This document shows positions 44,688 through 53,271 of a stretch of 64,000 nucleotides of DNA, in pieces (position 1 is the stretch's first letter; each line of letters starts with the position of its first letter). The translations under genes were made by a program, and so were the position numbers. The notes beneath the pieces were generated by a model. It searched no databases and was not told the origin of the DNA. It worked only from the letters and a program-made list of their open reading frames with translations. The stretch comes from Neurospora tetraspora (Eukaryota > Ascomycota > Sordariomycetes > Sordariales > Sordariaceae): the NCBI RefSeq assembly GCF_033439725.1, contig NW_026944384.1, positions 3,782,001-3,846,000 of the forward strand, in the 5' to 3' direction.

Positions 44688-45586
44688 TTTGTTCCTTGAA
44701 CGAGTCAGTTCGATTTTTTTTCGTCTTTCTTTTTTGCTTCCTTGTGTCGTGTTGCTACCATTCGAACACCTGAACGCGAATTGGAGAGGATTTCAACCCC
44801 ATCATCGAGGAAACTCTTCTTTGACACTTCCAAGCACTGCACTCTATCGAGACTTGGAACAACATCCAACCCAACCACATATTCCGCCCAGCCAGCCAGT
44901 CACATCTCATTCTGGCTCTGAAAGAAGAAGGTGGGGCCGGTCCGGTGCCGTCCGGGCCTTGCTTGCTCGGTGCTCCTGATCCGAGCCGATGTTCGACTTC
45001 GACAACCTTCCCACCAGGATTCGCACAATGGGTTTCGTGTCATTTCGCAAGGAGTAGGTATGGCTAATGCTAAATTATCGTACTCGAATCGGTTTACCCA
45101 GAACGCCCTTTCGAACTTCCAAAGCACAACATTCACATTTGCCTTGTTAAGCGATTCCAAGATCAACTCTGAACGAGGAGGTATAGGAGAGGCGTACATC
45201 GCTGGAGGAGGCTCAATCTCATGCAGAGAATATTCCTACACTCACAAGTCATCATGTATGTTTCACTTGCCTTGTCTTCTTGTGTGCCATGACTGACATC
45301 CTCCATTCATCCACTGACTACGAGATTGCCTTGTTGCACCGTCTCCCTATCATCGACGCCGATCACCTCAGCCCTGCTAAAAAGTGTTGGTCTCCTTGGG
45401 TTGTCCCTGTCTTTGACTATCCGTTACACAGACGAAGTGTATAGTGCGAAAATCTTCTCGAGTTGTTCGAAATTGAGATGATGGGAAGGTACTTCGGACC
45501 AGATGTTGGGATGGAAGCAACATTCGGACACGTCTATGCCCTTTAAAGCGTAGTGTATGTGTCAAGTGGATACCAACAACCCAGAT
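44688..45586. other. Intergenic between tRNA-Gly and the tRNA-His-like sequence
   Basis: About 900 bp with only short open frames and no family resemblance. Confidence 0.5.
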
Positions 45587-45659
45587 GGCCACGTGGCGTA
45601 GCGGCTCCCCACGTGGGCTGTGAACCGCAAGGTCATCCGTTCGATTCAGGTCGAGGGCA
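45587..45659 (+). pseudogene. tRNA-His(GTG)-like sequence, probably decayed or tRNA-derived
   Basis: Exactly 73 nt in tRNA register. A box TGGCGTAGCGG, anticodon loop CTGTGAA (GTG), T loop TTCGATT and an A discriminator are all at the right spacing, and TTTT follows. Stems are damaged: about 5 of 7 acceptor pairs and 4 of 5 T-stem pairs hold, but the anticodon stem keeps only two. It stands next to repeats and a transposon island, so it may be a dead tRNA gene or the head of a short tRNA-derived element. Confidence 0.45.
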
Positions 45660-46127
45660 ACTTTTCGGGGGTTTTCCCCAGCGCTATGGGGGAGCTGTCC
45701 GGGCAAGTCCTGGGCACTCTCCCATGGTGAGTTCACCTCAGCGAATCTTCTCTCTAATATCCAGCGTTGCTATTGTATCCTAGCGTATCCATACCAATTA
45801 CCAGCAAACCAGCGAGCATATCTATCACCAGCGAACCAGCGAATATATCTACCACCAGCGAACCAGCGAGTATACCTATCACTAGCGAGCATCTCTACAG
45901 ACAGCGAGCATCTACACATAGCGAACTGGGTTTTTCACCAAGTGGTGTTTTCCCAGCCTTTTTTTTTTTTTTTTCTTCTTCTTTTTTTCCCTTTTTTTCC
46001 CAGCGCTGCGGCAACGCTATGGGGTTCACCTATAATTAAGACTAGGCATTGCAAGCTACAGCAATATTAGGCTGGCTTGCTTAGTACAAAGTGGCGATTT
46101 CTTGCATCCGGTACCTTTTATCCAATA
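45660..46127. repeat. Repeat-rich spacer with a 27-bp minisatellite
   Basis: From about 45784 to 45890 a 27-bp unit of the form TATCTATCACCAGCGAACCA plus GCGAGCA occurs three to four times with drift, then decays into AGCGAGCATCT pieces up to about 45925. A motif CCCAGCGCTatGGGG with a following GTTCACCT appears before (about 45675-45735) and after it (about 45998-46032). A T-rich run lies at 45960-45990. No gene is supported. Confidence 0.6.
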
Positions 46128-46168
46128 GACATCGCGACCCCACAACCGGTCACCCCCCACAACCGATC
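46128..46168 (+). repeat. Left terminal inverted repeat of the DNA transposon
   Basis: Begins GACATCGCGACCCC just after TA. Pairs with 53231-53271 on the opposite strand, with six mismatches in 41. Confidence 0.85.
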
Positions 46169-46452
46169 ATGCAACTTCATCATCAGGACCCAAATGACAT
46201 CGAAAATTAGCTACTTTTGCAGCGTTTTGAACCGTTTAAAATGTAGATCTATTTATTCTGATATTCGTAGATAACTTACAGTATCGTCTCGATGGCTCTT
46301 TCTACCTATTATATTAGATTTATAGTATTCTTAGTCGACGATGCCTTCGTTCGTTTGGGGGCCTATTTTAAAGCTTCACAAACTTTCAGAATCTCCTCTA
46401 TATATACAAATTTATTATTCCCCCCTTCTCGAACCTTCTTTTTACTTCTAAG

Positions 46453-46993
46453 TGTTAACGTGTGGCTAGTACTGTGCCTTGTAACTGCCTTGTACTACCT
46501 TGTAGTATAGAAGGCTAGTTGAACTATTCCTTCTACGGAATCAGTTGACTCAGTCCCCACAGAATGTACTAGAATACAAGAGGTTTTGCCACTGTATTCT
46601 AGAGTCTTATAACTTAGCTAGCATTTCTTCCAGACTGATTTGTCATCACAGGATTCAACAGAAGCTTCTAGATGCTTAGTGTCCATGTATATAGAGACCT
46701 CTCCTCTCCTTCAGTTCGTCACTCCTTAAGCAAGCAAGCACAAGTCAAGCAATACAATATAGTCTTTTCTCACAGTGCAGAGTCCACTGTAATCTTCTGT
46801 CTTGAGAGCAGAGTCCTCTCTAAGACCTCTTTTACAACATCCTTTTATTGTACTTGCAACTACGCTGCTTCCTTCAGCATTGCTGTCGTACTTCCTACCG
46901 CTTCCGCTCCGCTCTGCTACAAGTGCATAGTTCACTGTAGCAACCTTGTACTGGTGCTATCATTATAGGCCAGTCAGGGCACCGCAGGAAACA
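46453..46993 (+). repeat. Copia left LTR
   Basis: 541 bp, TG...CA ends with TGTT/AACA short inverted termini; nearly identical to the right LTR. Confidence 0.93.
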
Positions 46994-47007
46994 GGTTATG
47001 AGCCCGG
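46994..47007 (+). other. Primer-binding site complementary to the anticodon arm of a tRNA-Met
   Basis: GGTTATGAGCCC, directly after the LTR, is the complement of GGGCTCATAACC, the anticodon stem-loop (CAT) of methionine tRNA. Priming by an internally cut initiator tRNA-Met is known for Drosophila copia and yeast Ty5. Confidence 0.75.
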
Positions 47008-47225
47008 GAAACAAGAATACCCGGATTTAGCCTATCGATTCGCGCTTCCAAGTCACGATCGATTCTTGACCCCTTGGCTCTGTACTACAGGCCAACCTCC
47101 TATCTCTCTTCTCGGCAAACAGCACTGTACTACAGGCTGTAGACTGCTCATCAACTGCAAATAGTACTGTACTACAGACTATTTTCACTGGTCCCTCAAG
47201 CACCCTTCATTATTGCAGTGCTATA

Positions 47226-50200
47226 ATGGATCAACCGACTGAACTAATGGATCATACTGCAGCTTTTCCTGCAGAATATCCAAGCCTGAGCTTACAAGGC
47301 TTACAAGCTCAAATTCACAACCTTGAAGGCCAGCTTCAGCACGTTATTTCGCTGCTACAACAGAACTTGGCTGCTCAACACTCTTCTCAGACTCAACAGA
47401 CTCCTCAAGCTGAACAGCCTCCTCAAGCTGAACAGCCTCCTCAAGCTGAACAGCCTCCTCAAGCTGAACAGCCTCCTCAGGCTGAACAGCTTCCTCAGGC
47501 TCAACCAACTCTTCAAGCTCAGTCAACTCTTGAGTCTCCTACACCTACCTCGGAGCCTATTACAGCTCCAACGCTTTCAGCACACCTCGGAACTGATTTC
47601 AGCGCTCTTACTACCAAAGAGCTTGCTAAACAGTCACTCCAACTTGCTGAAAAAGAGCGTCTTTCAGGACCTGAAAACTACAATCAGTGGTATCAGGCTA
47701 TTTCTATCCAGTTCAGGGCACTACAAATTCCTGAATTCCTGGAAGACCCTGACCGAGTTAACGCCTTACTATCTGATCCTCAGAAGGCTGCCTTGTTATT
47801 GACCCTTCGGAATACCTTAAAACAGGGCCCCTTATCTACTATTGCCTTCGAAACGGACCCTGCAGAGGCTTACAAGCGTTTGCGTATGCAGTACGCTCCC
47901 AGCCAGTCAACCCTCCGAGACTCCCTATATAAGGAGTTTCACTTCCTTAAGTTTGATGGATCTACTACTATAGTAGAATTCAACGCCAAATTCAACACCC
48001 TCGCGAGCCGACTTGCTGGTCTCGGCGTTAGGATAGCGGAAATTGACCAGATCAACCACTATTTTAACGTGCTAGAAAGCCACTTCTCTCAGTGGGTAGA
48101 GCGTTGTAGAGGCTTGCTGCGGCAAGAACAATGGCTCTACAACACAGAAGGCAAGATTACTAAACTAAGCCTTCTGTACTTCCAGGAAGACCTACTAGCT
48201 GAGACTCGGAATTCGACTACCACGACTTCTCAACAGCTGTTAGCTTTGCAAGCTAGCTATAAGAGAAACCACAGGTCGAAAGATAACAACAAGGCTAATC
48301 ATCAGAACCCACGGTCTACTAAGAGGAAGGATCAAGATATTAAGCCCTTCAGCCAGCCGTCTGCTAAGCACACTAACCCTCAAGGCAAGCAGCAAGGCAA
48401 AGGCACTAAGAAGAAGGCCCAAGGAGAGTCCTTCAACATTGAAGGCACTGAGCAAACAGCTTCTAATGAAGCTTTCACTATAGGCTATAACCTTGAGTCT
48501 GGCACTATATTCGGAGCAGACAGTGACTCTGAATTTGTAGCCACCGAGGAAACTCCTGAATTCAGCCACCCAACTATCAAAAACAACAGCCAATGGCTCT
48601 TTGACACTGGGTCTACAGTGCACATCTGCAACAACAAAACCCTATTCTCGGACCTACAGTTCTCTACCACTCTAGGCACCGTAGGGACCGGAGGTGGTCC
48701 TGTAAAGCCACTGGGCGTTGGCACTGTGAAAATCGAATTCCTCGCCGGCTACAAAGATAACACAGCGGTTTACAGCTCTATATCACTCACAGATACTCTC
48801 TATATTCCTAACTTCCCGCTGAATATAGTGAGTGGCCATAGGTTGTATGCCTCTGGAGGCACCTTAATCAAGGAAAAGTTATACACAGCCTCCCGGAAGC
48901 TATTGGCATTGCTAAACTTCCAAAAACACGGCTTCTTCTTCACCACGAAGAATACTGTATCTACCAAAATTGATCCTAAACAACCATTGGCCTACGGGTC
49001 TACTTGGCACTGTTACACTACCAGAGACAATGCCGATCTCAGTGATTCTGAAACTGAAGAATCTACTGAACCTACTACAGCTCCTGAAATTTCAAAGGGG
49101 GTTATAGAGCCTCCGGCTCTGGATCCAACTCCCACAGCTCCCACAACAGCTCTCAAGAAACCCTCTGAGGCGTTGATTCGGGCCGCCCAGTTATGGCACG
49201 TCCGGCTCGGGCATATAAGCCTTGATCTTTTGAAAAAGACTGCTCAAGTTACTAAAGGCATGCCTAGCTTTCAAAAGGTACGCCCTGAAGACTTGGTTTG
49301 CAAAAGCTGTGATTCGGCCAAAATACTACGCAGACCCTCCAAAAAGCCAGTAGCCGATCCACCGTTTGCCCTCGGACGACTAGAGGGGGATATCTTTATT
49401 ATTCGTCCTACGCCACTGAATAACAAGCCGTATGGTCTTGTTTTAGTGGATCGGAAAACCCGCTTCAGACTCATTCGGCTTCTAAGAACGAAAGATGAAG
49501 CTGCTATAGAGGTTAGATCTATTATCGAAACTCTCTATAACACTTATAAGCGGTACCCAGCGCAATTTCACTACGACGGAGGTAAAGAAATCAGAAGCCT
49601 ACTTCCGTACTTCACTGAAAAAGGTATCACCTTCAGTAAATCTAGCCCTTACGCTCACCACCAAAACGGCGTACCAGAACGCTCCATTCGGGTGATTTTG
49701 GACCATCTTCGAGCTACTCTCATTGCCTCAGGTCTACCCCCGACCCTCTGGTGTTACGTTATTATCTCTGTGGTAGAAATTATCAACCGCACTGCCAACT
49801 CAACTAAGGAGCTTACTCCTTACCAGCTCTTCCTCGATGAATTGGTGCCCTCACAGGCTCCTCACGTCCCTGATCTCCAGAACTATAAAGTTATTGGCAC
49901 CGAAGTCATGGTGTTTATACCTTCTGAGAAACGTTCTGCAGGGCAAAAGCTACAGCCCAGAGGTACCAAAGGAAGGCTTTTGGCCGTTCTGGGGCATCAA
50001 ACCTACTTGGTTTGGCTAGGCCAACGGCAAGTAGTTCAGACGCCTTTTGTCAAATTCTATGAAGACTACAAGCTTCATCTCCAGGGCCCCAGAAGCCCTA
50101 CAAACTCCCTACAGCTTCCTGAAGTTCAGGAGGAGGAAGAACAAGAACATTCTGCAGAACAACCTCTCATAACTGCAGAGCCTCCCAGGCTCACAACACC

Positions 50201-52001
50201 TCTTGTAGAGCCTCCCAAGTCTACAAATATCGAAGTCCATCTGCCACAAGCTTCTAAGCAGCAGAAGGAAGAATTCCAAGTAGTGGATGACGACGATAAC
50301 GCCATGGACACTACTGAATTAGTAACGTACTTAGTTACTAAGGCAGCTACTACTGCAGTAAATTACAACGCTGCCACCACCAGCACCACGGAGCCTAACA
50401 CTTTCAAACAGGCTCTAAAGCACCCACAGAAAAACTGTTGGCTGGAAGCCTCCTTCAATGAGCTACAACAGCTATTGACTACTAAGACCTTCTACTTCGT
50501 TGACCGTTCTAAGGCATTAAAGAACCCTATAACAAGCCGATGGGTCTTTAAAGCTAAAAAGAACTCACAGAGTCAAGTTGTTAAATACAAGGCTCGGCTG
50601 GTAGTCAGAGGCTTCCAACAAGTCCCTGGAGTTGACTTTACAGAGACTTTTGCTACCACAGCTACTCCTCCTACCTGGAGAGTTCTGTTAGCTATAGCAG
50701 CTGTGGAAGACTTAGAAATAGAGCAAATCGACTTCGTGGGAGCTTTTCTAAATGCTGGTGTGGACTTTGATATATATATGGAAGTCCCAGAAGGCTTGTA
50801 TGAATACAGCCTCAGCAGCAAGAGTGCAAGAGCATTGCTGAAACAACACGGTTGGGATCCTACTAAGGACCAAGTTATACTACTAAAGAAGTCTCTATAC
50901 GGCTTAAAACAAGCTCCCTATCTGTGGCAGCAGAAGGTAGCTACATTAGTTAAAGGCCTCGGCTACAAGCCTTTAACTTCTGACTCAGCCACTTACTTCA
51001 ACGAGCAAGACGGTATCTTCATCGTTAGCCACGTGGATGACTGCCTCCTGATTGGACCTTCTAAACAGAAGATCCAAGCTCTAAAGCAAAGTCTAGCTAA
51101 AGCCTATGACATAGAAGACTTAGGTGCTGCTAAGTTCTTCTTAGGTGTCCAGATCGAACGCAACAGAGCCAAACGACTATTGTGGATTCACCAAGGAGCT
51201 TATATCAAAGAGGCTATCAAACACTTCAAGCTTAGCACTCACGGTCCGAAGATACCACTCTCTTCAGGACTCACAGGTCCTGAATCACCCTCTCCACCAC
51301 TGAACAAAGCCGATCAGAAGCTCTACCAGCGCCTTATAGGCACTACTACTTACGCTATGACTCAGACTCGAGTTGATATAGCACACGCAGTTCAGTGGCT
51401 CTCTCGGCACTTACAACAGCCTACAGTTGCTCATCTGAAGGCAGCAAAAAAGCTGTTGAGCTACCTCTATAGCACTATCGACAATGCTATACAGTACGGC
51501 GCTATAGGAGATATAACACCTATAGGCTACACTGACAGTGATTTTGCTGGCTGTAAAACTACTGCTCGATCTACTTACGGCTACGTGTTCTTGATTAGTG
51601 GAGGCCCAGTAAGCTGGAAATCCAAGAGAGCCTCTACAGTAGCCTACAGCACTCTTGAAGCCGAATACACGGCACTCATCGAAGGCAACCGTGAGGCATT
51701 GTGGCTCAGAGGTTTATTCAGCGAAATTCAGCGTCCTCTTCAAAACCCTACTCCTCTGAAGTCAGACAACCAAGGGGCTATAGACACGGCTCATAACTCC
51801 AAGCACCACAGCCGTACTAAACATACGCTCCTCAAATTCCAAGGCGTGAGAGAGAGCGTTACAGAGGGAAACATCACCGTATCCTTTGTTCCAACAGAGG
51901 ATATGGCTGCTGACGGCCTCACAAAAGCTCTGCCAGCTCCCAAGTTCGAGCGGTTCTTACAACTGCTGAACTACTCTAAGCTCTACAACATAGGGGTATA
52001 G
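47226..52001 (+). CDS. Copia gag-pol polyprotein
   Basis: One open frame of 1591 residues. Gag region about 1-420, with a QAEQPP unit repeated about five times near residues 60-90 (an 18-bp minisatellite). The aspartic protease has LFDTGSTVH near 458. Integrase follows with its His/His-Cys/Cys zinc region (LWHVRLGHISLDL...CKSC) near 655-700 and its core with YDGGKEIRS. Reverse transcriptase has KARLVVRGFQQVPGVDF, FVGAFLNA and SHVDDCLLIG near 1268. RNase H has TDSDFAG and SDNQGAIDTAHNSKHHSRT near 1514. The order protease-integrase-RT-RNase H defines the Copia group. Confidence 0.95.
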   Translation: MDQPTELMDHTAAFPAEYPSLSLQGLQAQIHNLEGQLQHVISLLQQNLAAQHSSQTQQTPQAEQPPQAEQPPQAEQPPQAEQPPQAEQLPQAQPTLQAQSTLESPTPTSEPITAPTLSAHLGTDFSALTTKELAKQSLQLAEKERLSGPENYNQWYQAISIQFRALQIPEFLEDPDRVNALLSDPQKAALLLTLRNTLKQGPLSTIAFETDPAEAYKRLRMQYAPSQSTLRDSLYKEFHFLKFDGSTTIVEFNAKFNTLASRLAGLGVRIAEIDQINHYFNVLESHFSQWVERCRGLLRQEQWLYNTEGKITKLSLLYFQEDLLAETRNSTTTTSQQLLALQASYKRNHRSKDNNKANHQNPRSTKRKDQDIKPFSQPSAKHTNPQGKQQGKGTKKKAQGESFNIEGTEQTASNEAFTIGYNLESGTIFGADSDSEFVATEETPEFSHPTIKNNSQWLFDTGSTVHICNNKTLFSDLQFSTTLGTVGTGGGPVKPLGVGTVKIEFLAGYKDNTAVYSSISLTDTLYIPNFPLNIVSGHRLYASGGTLIKEKLYTASRKLLALLNFQKHGFFFTTKNTVSTKIDPKQPLAYGSTWHCYTTRDNADLSDSETEESTEPTTAPEISKGVIEPPALDPTPTAPTTALKKPSEALIRAAQLWHVRLGHISLDLLKKTAQVTKGMPSFQKVRPEDLVCKSCDSAKILRRPSKKPVADPPFALGRLEGDIFIIRPTPLNNKPYGLVLVDRKTRFRLIRLLRTKDEAAIEVRSIIETLYNTYKRYPAQFHYDGGKEIRSLLPYFTEKGITFSKSSPYAHHQNGVPERSIRVILDHLRATLIASGLPPTLWCYVIISVVEIINRTANSTKELTPYQLFLDELVPSQAPHVPDLQNYKVIGTEVMVFIPSEKRSAGQKLQPRGTKGRLLAVLGHQTYLVWLGQRQVVQTPFVKFYEDYKLHLQGPRSPTNSLQLPEVQEEEEQEHSAEQPLITAEPPRLTTPLVEPPKSTNIEVHLPQASKQQKEEFQVVDDDDNAMDTTELVTYLVTKAATTAVNYNAATTSTTEPNTFKQALKHPQKNCWLEASFNELQQLLTTKTFYFVDRSKALKNPITSRWVFKAKKNSQSQVVKYKARLVVRGFQQVPGVDFTETFATTATPPTWRVLLAIAAVEDLEIEQIDFVGAFLNAGVDFDIYMEVPEGLYEYSLSSKSARALLKQHGWDPTKDQVILLKKSLYGLKQAPYLWQQKVATLVKGLGYKPLTSDSATYFNEQDGIFIVSHVDDCLLIGPSKQKIQALKQSLAKAYDIEDLGAAKFFLGVQIERNRAKRLLWIHQGAYIKEAIKHFKLSTHGPKIPLSSGLTGPESPSPPLNKADQKLYQRLIGTTTYAMTQTRVDIAHAVQWLSRHLQQPTVAHLKAAKKLLSYLYSTIDNAIQYGAIGDITPIGYTDSDFAGCKTTARSTYGYVFLISGGPVSWKSKRASTVAYSTLEAEYTALIEGNREALWLRGLFSEIQRPLQNPTPLKSDNQGAIDTAHNSKHHSRTKHTLLKFQGVRESVTEGNITVSFVPTEDMAADGLTKALPAPKFERFLQLLNYSKLYNIGV

Positions 52002-52032
52002 AGGGGGCTCTTGTGGCACTAAGTACAGCCAC

Positions 52033-52040
52033 AGAGGGGG
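52033..52040 (+). other. Polypurine tract of the Copia element
   Basis: AGAGGGGG directly before the right LTR, the usual position of the plus-strand primer. Confidence 0.7.
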
Positions 52041-52581
52041 TGTTAACGTGTGGCTAGTACTGTGCCTTGTAACTGTCTTGTACTACCTTGTAGTATAGAA
52101 GGCTAGTTGAACTATTCCTTCTACGGAATCAGTTGACTCAGTCCCCACAGAATGTACTAGAATACAAGAGGTTTTGCCACTGTATTCTAGAGTCTTATAA
52201 CTTAGCTAGCATTTCTTCCAGACTGATTTGTCATCACAGGATTCAACAGAAGCTTCTAGATGCTTAGTGTCCATGTATATAGAGACCTCTCCTCTCCTTC
52301 AGTTCGTCACTCCTTAAGCAAGCAAGCACAAGTCAAGCAATACAATATAGTCTTTTCTCACAGTGCAGAGTCCACTGTAATCTTCTGTCTTGAGAGCAGA
52401 GTCCTCTCTAAGACCTCTTTTACAACATCCTTTTATTGTACTTGCAACTACGCTGCTTCCTTCAGCATTGCTGTCGTACTTCCTACCGCTTCCGCTCCGC
52501 TCTGCTACAAGTGCATAGTTCACTGTAGCAACCTTGTACTGGTGCTATCATTATAGGCCAGTCAGGGCACCGCAGCAAACA
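52041..52581 (+). repeat. Copia right LTR
   Basis: 541 bp, same ends and length as the left LTR. Confidence 0.93.
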
Positions 52582-53130
52582 ATTACGTATACCTTCTTTA
52601 TTAAGGAATTCCTAAGGATCTTACTATCCCTAGATTCTAACTTTTAAAGTCTATATTTATCTATATTAGTAATATTGGCTAAGATAATAGCTTTATCGCG
52701 AATCTAAGCTTCTAGCAAATCGAAGAAGGCTGTGAATACTTCTTTAATAGACCCTCTGGTTCTAATTAATTCAAGCGGATTAGAAATCTTAGTCCTAATA
52801 GAAGGATTTCTCTTTATAAATCGATCTACCTAACGGGCGCTCAGCTTATTATAATTACTTCCTCTTTTTAGTATCGACGTTGTGAATCCAGATACTTAAC
52901 AATAGTTTAGAGTACGGCTAGCCTTCTTCTCATTTAATATCCATTTATAAATAAAGTTCTCTTGTACTGGCGATAATCTCTAGTTCGATATTTTCGAATT
53001 ACGCTTAGTTTAGGTACTGTAAATACGATCCGATAGGGTAGACTGCGCGATACTATATTGTTGTAATGCAGCACGCTAGGATAGGCCGTTATAAATGGTT
53101 TCGATTGCTTAATTAATAAGTTTGTTTTTT
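52582..53130 (-). pseudogene. Fot1/pogo-type transposase relic (N-terminal half)
   Basis: On the minus strand the piece RFIKRNPSIRTKISNPLELI, followed by RTRGSIKEVFTAFFDLLEA and ANITNIDKYRL, matches the layout of the CENP-B/Tc5 helix-turn-helix region and the start of the catalytic domain in pogo-like transposases. Many stop codons interrupt it (for instance after FDLLEA), mostly TAG/TAA, as C-to-T decay would make. The continuation would lie in the left arm (46169-46452), which shows only a basic, stop-rich remnant. Confidence 0.65.
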
Positions 53131-53230
53131 TTGAGTTGTCATGGCTAGAAACGAGTCAAAACGGTGGTGTTTTGGTAGAGTTATGGTTGATGAAAGAAAG
53201 AAGGTTGTATAAAATCACGATGTGGGACGC

Positions 53231-53271
53231 GACCGGTTGTGGGGCATGACCGGTTGTGGGGTCACGACTTC
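53231..53271 (-). repeat. Right terminal inverted repeat of the DNA transposon
   Basis: Read on the minus strand it begins GAAGTCGTGACCCC, bounded by TA at 53272-53273. Confidence 0.85.

Larger units (their letters stand above)
46453..52581 (+). mobile_element. Copia-family (Ty1/Copia) LTR retrotransposon, looks whole
   Basis: About 6.1 kb, with two 541-bp LTRs (46453-46993, 52041-52581) that begin TGTT and end AACA and differ at about two positions, and one long gag-pol frame between. The near identity of the LTRs means a recent insertion. A primer-binding site follows the left LTR and a purine tract precedes the right one. The bases bordering the two LTRs (CTAAG and ATTAC) do not form an obvious target duplication, so recombination or a deletion may have followed insertion. 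It lies within the older DNA transposon. Confidence 0.95.
46128..53271. mobile_element. Remains of a Fot1/pogo-type (Tc1-mariner superfamily) DNA transposon, interrupted by a Copia element
   Basis: Terminal inverted repeats of about 41 bp (46128-46168 and 53231-53271, 35 of 41 matching) are bounded by TA on both sides (46126-46127 and 53272-53273), the target duplication of this superfamily. Each end contains the motif CCCCACAACCG twice, a likely transposase-binding double repeat. The right arm encodes the remains of a transposase on the minus strand. Together the arms are only about 1.0 kb, against roughly 1.9 kb for whole Fot1-type elements, and the DDE region is not found, so a central part is missing. 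The sequence is AT-rich with many TpA, as repeat-induced point mutation would leave. Confidence 0.8.

Noticed and set aside
47344-47526. Glu/Val-rich minus-strand frame inside the Copia element
   Set aside because: Antisense shadow of the 18-bp repeat in the gag region.
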